A DNA stretch of 64,000 nt, taken from Nocardia nova. GTDB lineage: Bacteria > Actinomycetota > Actinomycetes > Mycobacteriales > Mycobacteriaceae. The notes beneath the pieces are model-generated. The model saw nothing but the letters and a program-made list of their open reading frames with translations. It was not told the origin of the DNA and searched no databases. Of the stretch, positions 8,845 to 19,968 are shown one piece after another; position 1 is the stretch's first letter; every line of letters begins with the position of its first letter. The DNA lies in the NCBI RefSeq assembly GCF_002933465.1, contig NZ_PSZE01000002.1:355102-419101 (forward strand), written 5' to 3'. The translations under genes and the position numbers were made by a program.

Positions 8845-8962
8845 CATCCGGGGGCTCGCCGATACGAGGAAAGCCGGTGCAATTCCGGTGCGGTCGCGCC
8901 ACTGTGACAGTCAGACCCTCCGGGCGGGCGGCCGTATCCGCTATGGGCGCGTCACCCGAGGA
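8845..8962 (+). promoter_or_regulatory. Cobalamin riboswitch before cobN
   Basis: The conserved core is easily read: GGAAAGCCGGTGC, then AATTCCGGTGCGG and the B12 box ending GCCACTGTGA near 8900-8907, followed by GTCAGACC. This is the class of adenosylcobalamin-sensing leader found before cobalamin genes. The 3' part (8908-8960) can pair and includes GAGGAGA, the cobN ribosome site, so binding of the cofactor most simply would mask translation of cobN. The 5' limit is estimated. Confidence 0.9.
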
Positions 8963-8967
8963 GAATC

Positions 8968-12591
<3,624 letters not shown>

Positions 12592-12673
12592 GGCGGCCCG
12601 GTACGGCCGCTACGTCGGCGGGCGCACCGGATCCTGCGCCGCGCGGCGGATGTGCGGACGCGCGCGGCACCCC

Positions 12674-12679
12674 TACCGT
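12674..12679 (+). promoter_or_regulatory. Leaderless-type -10 element
   Basis: TACCGT, 6 nt before the ATG at 12686; it supports that start over an upstream ATG at 12650. Confidence 0.4.
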
Positions 12680-12685
12680 GGGGTT

Positions 12686-13075
12686 ATGACCTGGAACGAA
12701 CTCGCACAGCAGAAGTACGTCCTGCTCACCACTTACAAGAAGGATGGCACGCCGGTCGGGGCCCCGGTCTGGGTGGCTCCCGACGGCGACCGGCTGGTGG
12801 TCTGGACGAATCCGAAGAGCTGGAAGGTGAAAAGGCTGCGCCGCAATGCCGCGGTGACAGTCCAGGCCTGCGATGCCCGCGGCCGCACGTCCGGATCGCC
12901 GGTGAGCGCCGGGACGGCGCGCATCCTCGATGCCGGCGGGACCGAACGGGTCCGCGATCTCATCGCCCGCAAATACGGCGTGATCGGCACGGTGCTGATC
13001 CGCGGCCACAAGTTGATCTTCGGCAAGGATCGCTCGGTCGGGCTGGCGATCACCGCCGAACCGGCGGGGGAGTAG
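12686..13075 (+). CDS. PPOX-class F420-dependent enzyme, Rv2061 type
   Basis: A 129-residue split-barrel flavin/deazaflavin-binding protein of the PNPOx-like superfamily. The YVLLTTYKKDGTPVGAPVW start, the K-x-K-RLRRN segment after a W, and the family's place beside cobN match the Rv2061c group. Such proteins bind F420 and reduce small substrates that are mostly unknown. ATG 12686 is chosen because TACCGT stands 6 nt upstream and the domain begins within ten residues. Its nearest paralogue in the window is the convergent gene at 13104-13490. Confidence 0.8.
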   Translation: MTWNELAQQKYVLLTTYKKDGTPVGAPVWVAPDGDRLVVWTNPKSWKVKRLRRNAAVTVQACDARGRTSGSPVSAGTARILDAGGTERVRDLIARKYGVIGTVLIRGHKLIFGKDRSVGLAITAEPAGE

Positions 13076-13103
13076 CCGCTGTCGATCGAGTGGGCCGAAC
13101 GGA

Positions 13104-13490
13104 TCAGGCTGGGGCAGCGGTGATTTCGATGCCGATCGTGCCCGTGCGGCCACGTCGCAGCACGCTACCGGTGACGATCAGCCATCCCATGAGCGAGTAC
13201 TTGCGTTTGATCAGCTGCCGGGTCCGGTCGCTGCCCTGCTCGTCGAGCACGCGCGCGGTGCCGCGCACGATTTCCCCGTGCGGCTTACCCGAGACGCTGC
13301 ACGGCTGCAGGGTGACCTCCGGATTGCGCCGCACCCGCTTGACCTTCCAGGCGGCGGTCTCGGACCAGACGTACAATTTCGCATCGTCGAGCGCCGCCCA
13401 GACCGGGGTCGCGACCGGCGTGCCGTCCTTCTTGTAGGTGGTGAGCAGAACGTAGTTCGCGGTACCGGCGGGGCCGAAAGGATTGTCCAC
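13104..13490 (-). CDS. PPOX-class F420-dependent enzyme, paralogue
   Basis: 128 residues, starting at GTG 13488-13490 (MDNPFGPAGT). It shares YVLLTTYKKDGTPVATPVW, the WKVKRVRRN stretch and the RQLIKRKY motif with the gene it faces at 12686-13075, so the two are paralogues arranged tail to tail, 28 bases apart. The same split-barrel fold and probable F420 (or FMN) use are expected; the substrate is unknown. Confidence 0.8.
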   Translation of the reverse strand: MDNPFGPAGTANYVLLTTYKKDGTPVATPVWAALDDAKLYVWSETAAWKVKRVRRNPEVTLQPCSVSGKPHGEIVRGTARVLDEQGSDRTRQLIKRKYSLMGWLIVTGSVLRRGRTGTIGIEITAAPA

Positions 13491-13613
13491 GACCGCCGAG
13501 CCTAATCGGTCGAGCCGGAGGCGGCAGCCGAGCGTCACCGCGCCGGCTTCCCGATCCGGCTCCCCGATCCGGCTCCGGATGGCACCGGCTGATCGCCCGG
13601 TGCCAGGAGTGAA

Positions 13614-14381
13614 TTATGCCGTGTGCGTGAGGATTCGGGGACCCGCGTCGGTGATGGCGACCGTATGTTCGGAATGCGCCGTGCGTGACCCGTCGGCGGA
13701 ACGGATCGTCCATCCGTCCGGATCGGTGATGATGCGGTCGGTGGTGCGGGCGAACCAGGGTTCGATCGCGATGGTCAGGCCGGGAACGAGCCGCATGCCG
13801 CGTCCGGCGCGCCCCGCGTTGGGAATGTGTGGATCCTCGTGCATGGTGCGGCCGAGCCCGTGGCCGCCGAATTCGGTGTTGACGGGGTAGCCGTGCCGCC
13901 GCGCGACCGCCGCGATGGCCGCGGAGATGTCGCCGAGCCGCCCTCCCGGCCGGGCAGCCTCGACGGCGGCGGCCAAGGCCTCCTCGGTCGCGGCGACCAG
14001 CCGGGCGTCTTCGGGGTCGGCGGTGCCGACGATGGTGCTGACCGCGGCATCGGCGACCCAGCCGTCGACCGAGACCGCCAGATCCATGGTCAGCACATCA
14101 CCGTCGCGCAACCGGTAGTCGTAGGGCAGGCCGTGCAGGACCGCATCGTTGACCGACAGGCAGACGGTGTTGCGGAACGGGCCGCGCCCGAACGAGGGTG
14201 CGTAGTCCCAGTAGCACGACACCGCCCCTCGTTCCCGAATGCGCTGGCGCACATGCTTTTCCAGATCGAGCAGATTCACTCCGACCTCGGCCCGCTCCCG
14301 CAGCTCCGCGAGCACGTGGGCGACGAAGCGTCCGGCCACGCCCATCTGCTCGATCTCGGCGGCTGTCTTCAGTTCGACCAC
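13614..14381 (-). CDS. map: Methionine aminopeptidase, type I
   Basis: Removes the initiator methionine from nascent proteins. All five metal ligands of the pita-bread fold are present: Asp100, Asp111, His174 (in GHGLGR), Glu207 (IAIEPW) and Glu238 (HSEHTV), with the S1 His83 (VLHGLP). The 255-residue length is normal. It is divergent from the small XRE regulator at 14458. The two GGTAT-N4-ATACC palindromes between them lie just upstream of the map start, so map may be under that regulator. Probably an extra copy rather than the housekeeping one, which usually sits with secY/adk. Confidence 0.92.
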   Translation of the reverse strand: MVELKTAAEIEQMGVAGRFVAHVLAELRERAEVGVNLLDLEKHVRQRIRERGAVSCYWDYAPSFGRGPFRNTVCLSVNDAVLHGLPYDYRLRDGDVLTMDLAVSVDGWVADAAVSTIVGTADPEDARLVAATEEALAAAVEAARPGGRLGDISAAIAAVARRHGYPVNTEFGGHGLGRTMHEDPHIPNAGRAGRGMRLVPGLTIAIEPWFARTTDRIITDPDGWTIRSADGSRTAHSEHTVAITDAGPRILTHTA

Positions 14382-14395
14382 GAAACCTCCTGGTA

Positions 14396-14440
14396 TTGGT
14401 ATTTATATACCAACTCTAACCGTAGCGGTATTTGAATACC
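14396..14440. promoter_or_regulatory. Paired palindromic operators between map and the XRE regulator
   Basis: Two palindromes with the same arms, GGTAT-N4-ATACC: TTGGTATTTATATACCAA at 14396-14413 and GGTATTTGAATACC at 14427-14440. Their centres are about 29 bases apart (roughly three helix turns). A further half-site GGTAT lies at 14392-14396. This AT-rich island stands out from the surrounding DNA and is the likely binding site of the HTH protein at 14458. Confidence 0.7.
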
Positions 14441-14445
14441 AGCTC

Positions 14446-14451
14446 TATGCT
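14446..14451 (+). promoter_or_regulatory. Leaderless-type -10 element of the XRE gene
   Basis: TATGCT, 6 nt before the ATG at 14458. The second palindrome ends 5 bases upstream, so a bound repressor would cover the -10/-35 spacer. Confidence 0.5.
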
Positions 14452-14457
14452 GATGCC

Positions 14458-14721
14458 ATGGTCCGACTTCCGCTGACCCCGGCCCAGGTGGAGGCCGGTC
14501 GCCGCCTGGGAGCGCATCTACGCGCGGTCCGGGGTGATCGCGACCTCGCGGAGATCGCCCGGGCGGCCGGCATCTCACCGGAAACGCTGCGCAAGATCGA
14601 ATCCGGCCGGCTGCCCAGCCCGGCATTCGGCACCGTCGTCGGCCTCTCCGGGGCGCTCGGAATTCCGCTGCAGGAGTTGGCCGAAGTGTGGCAGTCCGCC
14701 CGCCTCAGCGCCTCGGCCTGA
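14458..14721 (+). CDS. Small XRE-family helix-turn-helix regulator
   Basis: 87 residues made almost entirely of one Cro/C1-type helix-turn-helix (about residues 10-70): LGAHLRAVRGDRDLAEIARAA, then the recognition helix region ISPETLRKIESGRLPSPAF. No ligand or dimerisation domain is visible beyond the last helices. Given the twin palindromes just upstream, it most likely represses itself and possibly the divergent map gene. It is not paired with a toxin-like gene. Confidence 0.8.
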   Translation: MVRLPLTPAQVEAGRRLGAHLRAVRGDRDLAEIARAAGISPETLRKIESGRLPSPAFGTVVGLSGALGIPLQELAEVWQSARLSASA

Positions 14722-14727
14722 CGGTAA

Positions 14728-15375
14728 CTAGGCGTTCTGCGCGCGGAACAGGGGAAGGGTCGCGTCGGCGATCGCCTCCGGGGAGGGGAGCGCGGCCCGT
14801 GTCTCCGGTGGGCTCATCCGCGACTGGAGTGCTCGCTGGTGGGCCGCACCCACGAGCAACAGTGCGGCGGTGCGTGGTTCGGTGACGATGCAGTGGCGGG
14901 CCGTCAGATGCCCGATCACCACATCCAGGGCGCGGTGCGGGCCCAGATCGAAGTCGCGGCTGCGTTCGGAGTAGGCCGCGCGCAATTCGGCGTCGGATTC
15001 GATCGCCGCCATGACGGGTAGTGCGGCACGGAAGAAGCCCTCCAGTACGGTCACCAGGCGCACGAGATCGCCTCGCAGATCGGCGGATTCGGCCTCGTCC
15101 GCCGAATGGGACGGGTCGGCGAGCATATCCTTCAGTGGCCGCAGGTGATGCTGGATCACCGCCTGGAGCAGCCCGGTGCGATCGCCGAAGTGGTAGAAGA
15201 TGCTCGACTCGGCGACGCCTGCGCGAGTGGCGACTTCCTTGGTGGTGAGCCGCGCGACTCCGGAACTCGTGAGGACTTCCTGTGCGGCCGCGATGACGGC
15301 CTCTCGCACTCCGCTGCGCGGCCGCCCACGAGTGCGTGCGGGCGGTTCGATGTTCTGGGCGTGCTGGCGGGGCAC
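14728..15375 (-). CDS. TetR-family transcriptional repressor
   Basis: 215 residues. The N-terminal HTH (about 20-66) reads REAVIAAAQEVLTSSGVARLTTKEVATRAGVAESSIFYHFGDR, split here as a standard TetR helix 1-3 unit, followed by a helical ligand domain. The start chosen is GTG 15373-15375 with GGAAG 8 nt upstream; an upstream GTG at 15444 would run through the operator region. It is divergent from the Ddn-like enzyme at 15472, with a 9-bp inverted repeat between them (15425-15455), so it probably controls that enzyme and itself. Confidence 0.85.
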   Translation of the reverse strand: MPRQHAQNIEPPARTRGRPRSGVREAVIAAAQEVLTSSGVARLTTKEVATRAGVAESSIFYHFGDRTGLLQAVIQHHLRPLKDMLADPSHSADEAESADLRGDLVRLVTVLEGFFRAALPVMAAIESDAELRAAYSERSRDFDLGPHRALDVVIGHLTARHCIVTEPRTAALLLVGAAHQRALQSRMSPPETRAALPSPEAIADATLPLFRAQNA

Positions 15376-15424
15376 CGCGTCTTCCTTCCGATCGGTCGTG
15401 CTCTTGCAGTATGCCGCAACCCGT

Positions 15425-15455
15425 CGTATTTTCTGAGTAGGCACTCGAAAATACG
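15425..15455. promoter_or_regulatory. Inverted repeat, likely TetR operator
   Basis: Perfect arms CGTATTTTC (15425-15433) and GAAAATACG (15447-15455), separated by 13 bases. It lies between the divergent TetR gene and the Ddn-like enzyme gene, about 17 bases before the ATG of the latter. Confidence 0.65.
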
Positions 15456-15471
15456 GATCGGAGCTGTCGAC

Positions 15472-15978
15472 ATGTCCACTCCCAGCACACCTCGATCAGG
15501 CGGCACCGCGACGGGCGAGTCGGCGGGCCGTGGCCGGTTGCGCATGCAGACGGCGGTCGACGCCGTTCTGCGCGCACTGTTGCGGTCGCCGCTGCATCGC
15601 CTGCTCAGCACGAAATTGATGATCGTCACCGTGGTCGGGCGCAAAACCGGCCGCGTCTACGCCAATCCGGTCGGTTACGCCGAATCCGACGGCGCACTGC
15701 TGGTCGGCACCGCGGCGGGCTGGCGGCGCAATCTGCGGTCGGGCGAACCGGTGCGGATCACCTGGCGCGGCCGGGAGCGGCTCGCGGACTGGGAGGTGAT
15801 CTCCGGCGAGCACGAGATCGCCGAGCCCTACCGCATCATCCTCACCCAGAACCCGACGCACGGCCGCTTCGCCGGTATCAGCCTCGATGCGCACGGCAAT
15901 GTCGACCGGGAACAACTGCGGGCCGCCCTCGGCCGCGGCACGGTGGTCGTGCGGCTGCGGCCGCGATCGATGCGCTGA
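15472..15978 (+). CDS. Ddn-like deazaflavin-dependent nitroreductase family protein
   Basis: 168 residues. The core [19 protein letters not shown], followed by [19 protein letters not shown], is typical of the F420-dependent nitroreductase (DUF385/Ddn) family: a split barrel that carries F420H2 and transfers hydride to quinones, nitro compounds or unknown lipids. The N-terminal 25 residues are polar and poorly conserved. The gene is likely under the divergent TetR protein, which suggests a stress or xenobiotic response. It ends 18 bases from the convergent tldE stop. Confidence 0.82.
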   Translation: MSTPSTPRSGGTATGESAGRGRLRMQTAVDAVLRALLRSPLHRLLSTKLMIVTVVGRKTGRVYANPVGYAESDGALLVGTAAGWRRNLRSGEPVRITWRGRERLADWEVISGEHEIAEPYRIILTQNPTHGRFAGISLDAHGNVDREQLRAALGRGTVVVRLRPRSMR

Positions 15979-15996
15979 GTGCGGGTCACACCGCGT

Positions 15997-17439
15997 TCAG
16001 GTGGCCTGGCTGACCGAGGACATGTGGAAGTCGGGGATTCGCATCGGCGGCATGGCCGTGCGGGTGAACCAGTCCTTCCATTCGCGTGGCAGCGTGATCT
16101 CGGTGGCGCCGACCTCGGTGGCGCGGCGCAGCAGATCCAGCGGGCTCTCGTTGAAACGGAAGTTGTTGACCGCGGCGGTGACCGCGCCGTCCTCCACCAG
16201 ATACACCCCGTCGCGGGTCAGGCCGGTCTGCAACAGCGTGGCCGGATCGACTTCGCGGATGTACCACAGGCAGGTCAGCAACAGCCCGCGCTCGGTGGCG
16301 GCGATCATCTGCTCGAGGGTGCGATCCGTCCCGCCGCTCAGCAGCAGATTCTCACCGGCCACCGTGACGGGAGCGTCGTACTGCGCGGCCACGGCGCGCG
16401 GATAGACCAACGACTCGATCACCCCCTCGCGCAGCCAGTCGACGCGGCCGGCCGACAAGCCGTTGTCGAAGATCGAGGAGGTCTCCGACGAGGCGGCGGT
16501 CGCGACGAACGGCCGGTACTCCAAACCGGGGGTAGTCGGATCCGAGTACAACGTCAGCGGCAGGTCGGTGAGCCGCTCGCCGATGCGGGTGCCGCCGGCC
16601 CGGGCGAACGCGGTGTGCCCCTCGTGGGCGCCGCGCCCGTCCATCGACCACAGCATCGGAATCAGCAGATCGGCGACCGCCGAGGGCGGCAGCAGGGTGG
16701 GGTAACGACCGGCCGGCAGCTCGACCCGGCGGGCACACCAGTCCAGGCGCCGGCTCAGCTCGGCCAGCAGTGCAGTGACGCCGATATCGGTGAAATCGGC
16801 GGTCGGCGCGCCTACCCAGGCGCTCGCGGGATCGGCGTCTCCGCCGCGTTTGCCGTTGATCTCGATGGATCCGGTGGGCTCGGTCCACCGGCGGCGGATG
16901 CCGGTGGACGTGCCCAGCCAGGTGGTGTGCAGCTGATGATGGGCGAAACCGTAGAGCCGGTCGGCGCCGGCGAACCCGACCGCGAGTTCACCGGCGAGAC
17001 CGGTGAACACCTCGATGCCGGTTTCGCGCACGGGGCCGGCCCACTCCGAATCCGGGTGCGCGCCCGCGGTTTGCGGGGCCAGCAGCGGCATCGCGTCCGC
17101 GGCGGGTTCCGCGGTGCGAGCCGCCTCTTCCGCGCTGCGCACCACGGCCTCGATCTCGGCGGGATCCACGCTCGTGGACCCGACACTGCCCACCCGCGCC
17201 GCGCGCGGGCCCTCGCGCAGGATCGACACCACCGCCCAGGACCGTGACACCGACGATCCGTTGGTGGTCATGGAATTGCCGGCCCAGCGCAGCGAGGCCT
17301 CGGACGCGTCGGTGACGATGACGATCGTCTCGTCCGCGCGCGCGACGGCCAGCGCCCGCTCCACGACCTGTGCGCCGTGCATCATCGTCACCGACCGGCC
17401 TCCCGCGTTGTGTGCCAATTCCGAATTGCGGCCGGTCAT
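15997..17439 (-). CDS. tldE: TldE/PmbA-type metalloprotease partner
   Basis: 480 residues, like the non-metal subunit of TldD/TldE proteases, which degrade unfolded peptides and mature some ribosomally made peptides. The C-terminal half has the family pattern ([44 protein letters not shown]) and there is no HExxxH motif, as expected for TldE. ATG 17437-17439 has a GGAGG site that is itself part of the 71-bp repeat upstream. It lies directly behind tldD on the same strand. Confidence 0.88.
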   Translation of the reverse strand: MTGRNSELAHNAGGRSVTMMHGAQVVERALAVARADETIVIVTDASEASLRWAGNSMTTNGSSVSRSWAVVSILREGPRAARVGSVGSTSVDPAEIEAVVRSAEEAARTAEPAADAMPLLAPQTAGAHPDSEWAGPVRETGIEVFTGLAGELAVGFAGADRLYGFAHHQLHTTWLGTSTGIRRRWTEPTGSIEINGKRGGDADPASAWVGAPTADFTDIGVTALLAELSRRLDWCARRVELPAGRYPTLLPPSAVADLLIPMLWSMDGRGAHEGHTAFARAGGTRIGERLTDLPLTLYSDPTTPGLEYRPFVATAASSETSSIFDNGLSAGRVDWLREGVIESLVYPRAVAAQYDAPVTVAGENLLLSGGTDRTLEQMIAATERGLLLTCLWYIREVDPATLLQTGLTRDGVYLVEDGAVTAAVNNFRFNESPLDLLRRATEVGATEITLPREWKDWFTRTAMPPMRIPDFHMSSVSQAT

Positions 17440-17440
17440 C

Positions 17441-17592
17441 CCGCCTCCTGTGTCGTGCGGGACACCCGCACCCGGGAGGCCCGGTGAGTGGCTGCGCGAG
17501 TGTTACTCACCCCGCCTCCTGTGTCTTGCGGGACACCCGCACCCGGGAGGCCCGGTGAGTGGCTGCGCGAGTGTTACTCACCCCGCCTCCTG
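17441..17592. repeat. 71-bp tandem repeat at the tldD-tldE junction (MIRU-like)
   Basis: Two full copies (17441-17511 and 17512-17582; one mismatch seen, G/T near 17455) and a 10-base third stub at 17583-17592 that lies inside the end of tldD. Read on the minus strand, each unit contains AGGAGGCGGG followed by GTGAG or, at tldE, ATGAC. So each copy carries a ribosome site plus the tldD stop or the tldE start. Each unit also holds two hairpins (TGCGGG-ACA-CCCGCA and ACCCGGG-AGG-CCCGGT type). Mycobacterial MIRU elements have the same habit of bridging stop and start codons in operons. Confidence 0.85.
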
Positions 17593-19101
17593 GCGGGTGT
17601 TGAGGATGTTCACTCCGCGCACCAGCACCGACGGGCACCCGTGCGACACCGCCGCGACCTGGCCCGGCTGGGCCTTACCGCAGTTGAACGCCCCGCCCAG
17701 CACCCAGGTCGACGGGCCGCCCACGGCTTCCAACGCGCCCCAGAAGTCGGTGGTGGTGGCCTGGTAGGCGACGTCGCGCAGCTGTCCGGCCAACTCCCCG
17801 TTGCGAATCCGGAAGAAGCGCTGCCCGGTGAACTGGAAGTTGTAGCGCTGCATGTCGATCGACCAGGACCGGTCGCCCACGATGTAGATCCCGTCCTCGA
17901 CGCGCGAGATCAGCTCGGCGGTGCTGGTATCGGACTCCGGATCGGGCTGCAGCGACACGTTGGCCATGCGCTGGATGGGCACGTGATGGGCGGAGTCGGC
18001 GTAGGAGCAGCCGTTGGACCGAGGCACCCCGAGACGAGGCGCGAAGACGCGGTCGAGCTGATAGCCGACCAGGATGCCCTCGCGCACCAGATCCCAGCGC
18101 TGCCCGGCCACCCCCTCGTCGTCGTAGCCGACCGTCGCGAGGCCGTACTCCTGGGTTCGGTCGCCGGTGACGTGCATGATCGGGGTGCCGTAGCGCAGCG
18201 TCCCCAGCTTGTCGGGGGTGGCGAAGGAGGTTCCGGCGTAAGCCGATTCGTAGCCGATCGCGCGATCGTATTCGGTGGCGTGACCGATGGATTCGTGAAT
18301 CGTCAGCCACAGATTGGTCGGGTCGATCACCAGGTCGGTGGGGCCCGGCGTCACCGACGGCGCGGCGACCTTCTCGGCCAGCCACTGCGGCATCCGTGCC
18401 AGTTCCTCGTTCCAGTCCCAGACGCCGTCGGCGCCGGTGACGTATTCCCAGCCGCGCCCGGCCGGGGCGGCGAGGGTCCGCATGGTTTCGAAACCACCCG
18501 TCGCGGCGTCGATGGTGATCGCCTCGAGTTGCGGATGCAGTCGCACCCGCTGCTGAGTGATCGTGGAACCCGCAGTGTCGGCGTAGTAGGTCTGCTCCTT
18601 GACCTGCAGCACCGATGCCGTCACGTGATCGATGCCCGCGGCCGAGGACAGGCGCTGCGAATAGTCCTGCAGCAGCGCGACCTTCTCCGGCGTCGGCACG
18701 GTGAACGGGTCCACCTGGTAGGGCGAGACCCAGTTCGCGTCGCGGTAGACCGGTTCGCCGGCGAGTTCGACCCGCTCGCGGTTGAGCGCCCGCAGCGTCG
18801 CCGCGACGGTGACCGCGCGCTGGGCCACCGCCACGGCGGTCGCGGGTGTCAGCTCGCAGTGCGAGGCGAAACCCCAGGTGCCGTCGACGATCACGCGGAC
18901 CGCGAAGCCCAGGTCGTCGGCATTGTCGATGGATTCGACGCGGCCGTCGCGCAACCGGATCGATTGCGTCAGCAGCCGATGCACCCGCAGATCGGCGTAG
19001 TCGGCGCCGGCCGCGCGCGCCGCCGTCAACGCCGCGTCGGTCAGGGCGGCCAGCGGCAGCGCGCGGAACTGGTCGTCCACGCCCGCAGATGCGATGCTCA
19101 C
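17578..19101 (-). CDS. tldD: TldD-type zinc metalloprotease
   Basis: 507 residues from GTG 19099-19101. The active-site HExxxH is visible at His269-Glu270-xxx-His274 (IHESIGHATE). The DYADLRVHR start and the RNGELAGQL and GGAFNCGKAQPG C-terminal segments are those of TldD, which forms a heterodimer with TldE around the peptide-cutting zinc site. The longer open frame up to 19323 is rejected because it runs through the palindrome at 19190. Upstream is a divergent TetR gene. Confidence 0.88.
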   Translation of the reverse strand: MSIASAGVDDQFRALPLAALTDAALTAARAAGADYADLRVHRLLTQSIRLRDGRVESIDNADDLGFAVRVIVDGTWGFASHCELTPATAVAVAQRAVTVAATLRALNRERVELAGEPVYRDANWVSPYQVDPFTVPTPEKVALLQDYSQRLSSAAGIDHVTASVLQVKEQTYYADTAGSTITQQRVRLHPQLEAITIDAATGGFETMRTLAAPAGRGWEYVTGADGVWDWNEELARMPQWLAEKVAAPSVTPGPTDLVIDPTNLWLTIHESIGHATEYDRAIGYESAYAGTSFATPDKLGTLRYGTPIMHVTGDRTQEYGLATVGYDDEGVAGQRWDLVREGILVGYQLDRVFAPRLGVPRSNGCSYADSAHHVPIQRMANVSLQPDPESDTSTAELISRVEDGIYIVGDRSWSIDMQRYNFQFTGQRFFRIRNGELAGQLRDVAYQATTTDFWGALEAVGGPSTWVLGGAFNCGKAQPGQVAAVSHGCPSVLVRGVNILNTRQEAG

Positions 19102-19189
19102 CCGGCCTACGCTAATTGCTGAACGCCGGCCGGGCCACCAGATTCGCCGACGGGTGCGGCGAAACACTCTGGGCCCCAACGCGACACGC

Positions 19190-19222
19190 CGTGCATGTTT
19201 GCAGGCGATGCAAACATGCACG
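19190..19222. promoter_or_regulatory. Perfect 13-bp inverted repeat, probable TetR operator
   Basis: CGTGCATGTTTGC (19190-19202) and its exact complement GCAAACATGCACG (19210-19222) around a 7-base spacer. It lies between tldD (start 19101) and the TetR gene (start 19308). The length and spacing suit a dimer-of-dimers TetR site. Confidence 0.75.
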
Positions 19223-19293
19223 AAATGCGGTGTGGCACGGACTGAAACGCGCGCGAAACGCGCAGCCTGCCGCAGGTTGCGGTGCCGATGGCG

Positions 19294-19299
19294 TACTGT
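19294..19299 (+). promoter_or_regulatory. Leaderless-type -10 element of the TetR gene
   Basis: TACTGT, 8 nt before the GTG at 19308; it fixes that start over the longer open frame from 19116. Confidence 0.45.
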
Positions 19300-19307
19300 C
19301 TGCCCGC

Positions 19308-19961
19308 GTGCCGCCATCCGCACTCCGTGACCGCAAGCGGGAACGCACCCGCCGCGCCCTCCTCGAGGCTGCCGCCGATCTGTTCGAATCCCGCGGCTAC
19401 GAGGCGACCACCGTCGCCGATATCGCCGCGACCGCCGAGGTGGGTACGAGGACGTTCTTCAACTACTTCGAGAGCAAAGAGGAACTGCTCTTCCCCGAAC
19501 CCGACGAACGCGTCACCGCCGCGGTGGCCGCGATCGCGAGCCGTCGCGCCGACGAACGGCCCGTCGAAGTGCTGCTGCGCGCGCTGCGGGCCGCCGGAGA
19601 CAATCCCGGTGATCATCTCGGCGACGATCTGGCGGCCCGCATCGCCGTGTTGCGCGCCCAGGTATCGCGCACCGTTCCCGCCGTCAGCGGCCGCGCCGCG
19701 CACGCCCAGCTGGCCGCTCAGCAGGAGATCGCGCGGCGGCTGCGCGACGCCTTCCCCGACGAATTGGACGAGGTCGGCGCGGCCGCGCTGGTCGGCGCCG
19801 TCGTCGGGGCGGTGTCGGGTGCGCTGACCGTGCTGTTCTCCGGCCGCCACGTGATCGAGGACGGGGAACGGCTGCATCGCACCATTCGCGAGACCACGTC
19901 GCGGGTGCTGGCGCCCTGGCTCTCGGCCGGCCGGCATCTGACCGCGGAGGCGCGCTGCTGA
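19308..19961 (+). CDS. TetR-family transcriptional regulator
   Basis: 217 residues. The N-terminal HTH (about 12-58) includes RRALLEAAADLFESRGYEATTVADIAATAEVG split over three helices, ending in the TFFNYFESKEEL recognition-helix/linker typical of TetR proteins. The C-terminal part is an all-helical ligand domain of unknown specificity. With the 33-bp palindrome upstream it probably regulates itself and the divergent tldD. The downstream neighbour is a convergent TauE/SafE exporter. Confidence 0.87.
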   Translation: MPPSALRDRKRERTRRALLEAAADLFESRGYEATTVADIAATAEVGTRTFFNYFESKEELLFPEPDERVTAAVAAIASRRADERPVEVLLRALRAAGDNPGDHLGDDLAARIAVLRAQVSRTVPAVSGRAAHAQLAAQQEIARRLRDAFPDELDEVGAAALVGAVVGAVSGALTVLFSGRHVIEDGERLHRTIRETTSRVLAPWLSAGRHLTAEARC

Positions 19962-19968
19962 GCGCCGC

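Noticed and set aside
14458..14721. Toxin-antitoxin antitoxin
   Set aside because: No small toxin-like gene is adjacent; neighbours are map and a TetR gene.
17441..17592. CRISPR array
   Set aside because: Units are adjacent without spacers and overlap gene ends; no cas genes.
19102..19323. An N-terminal extension of TldD to GTG 19323
   Set aside because: It would translate across the 33-bp palindrome and add an Arg-rich stretch foreign to the family; GTG 19101 gives the normal length.
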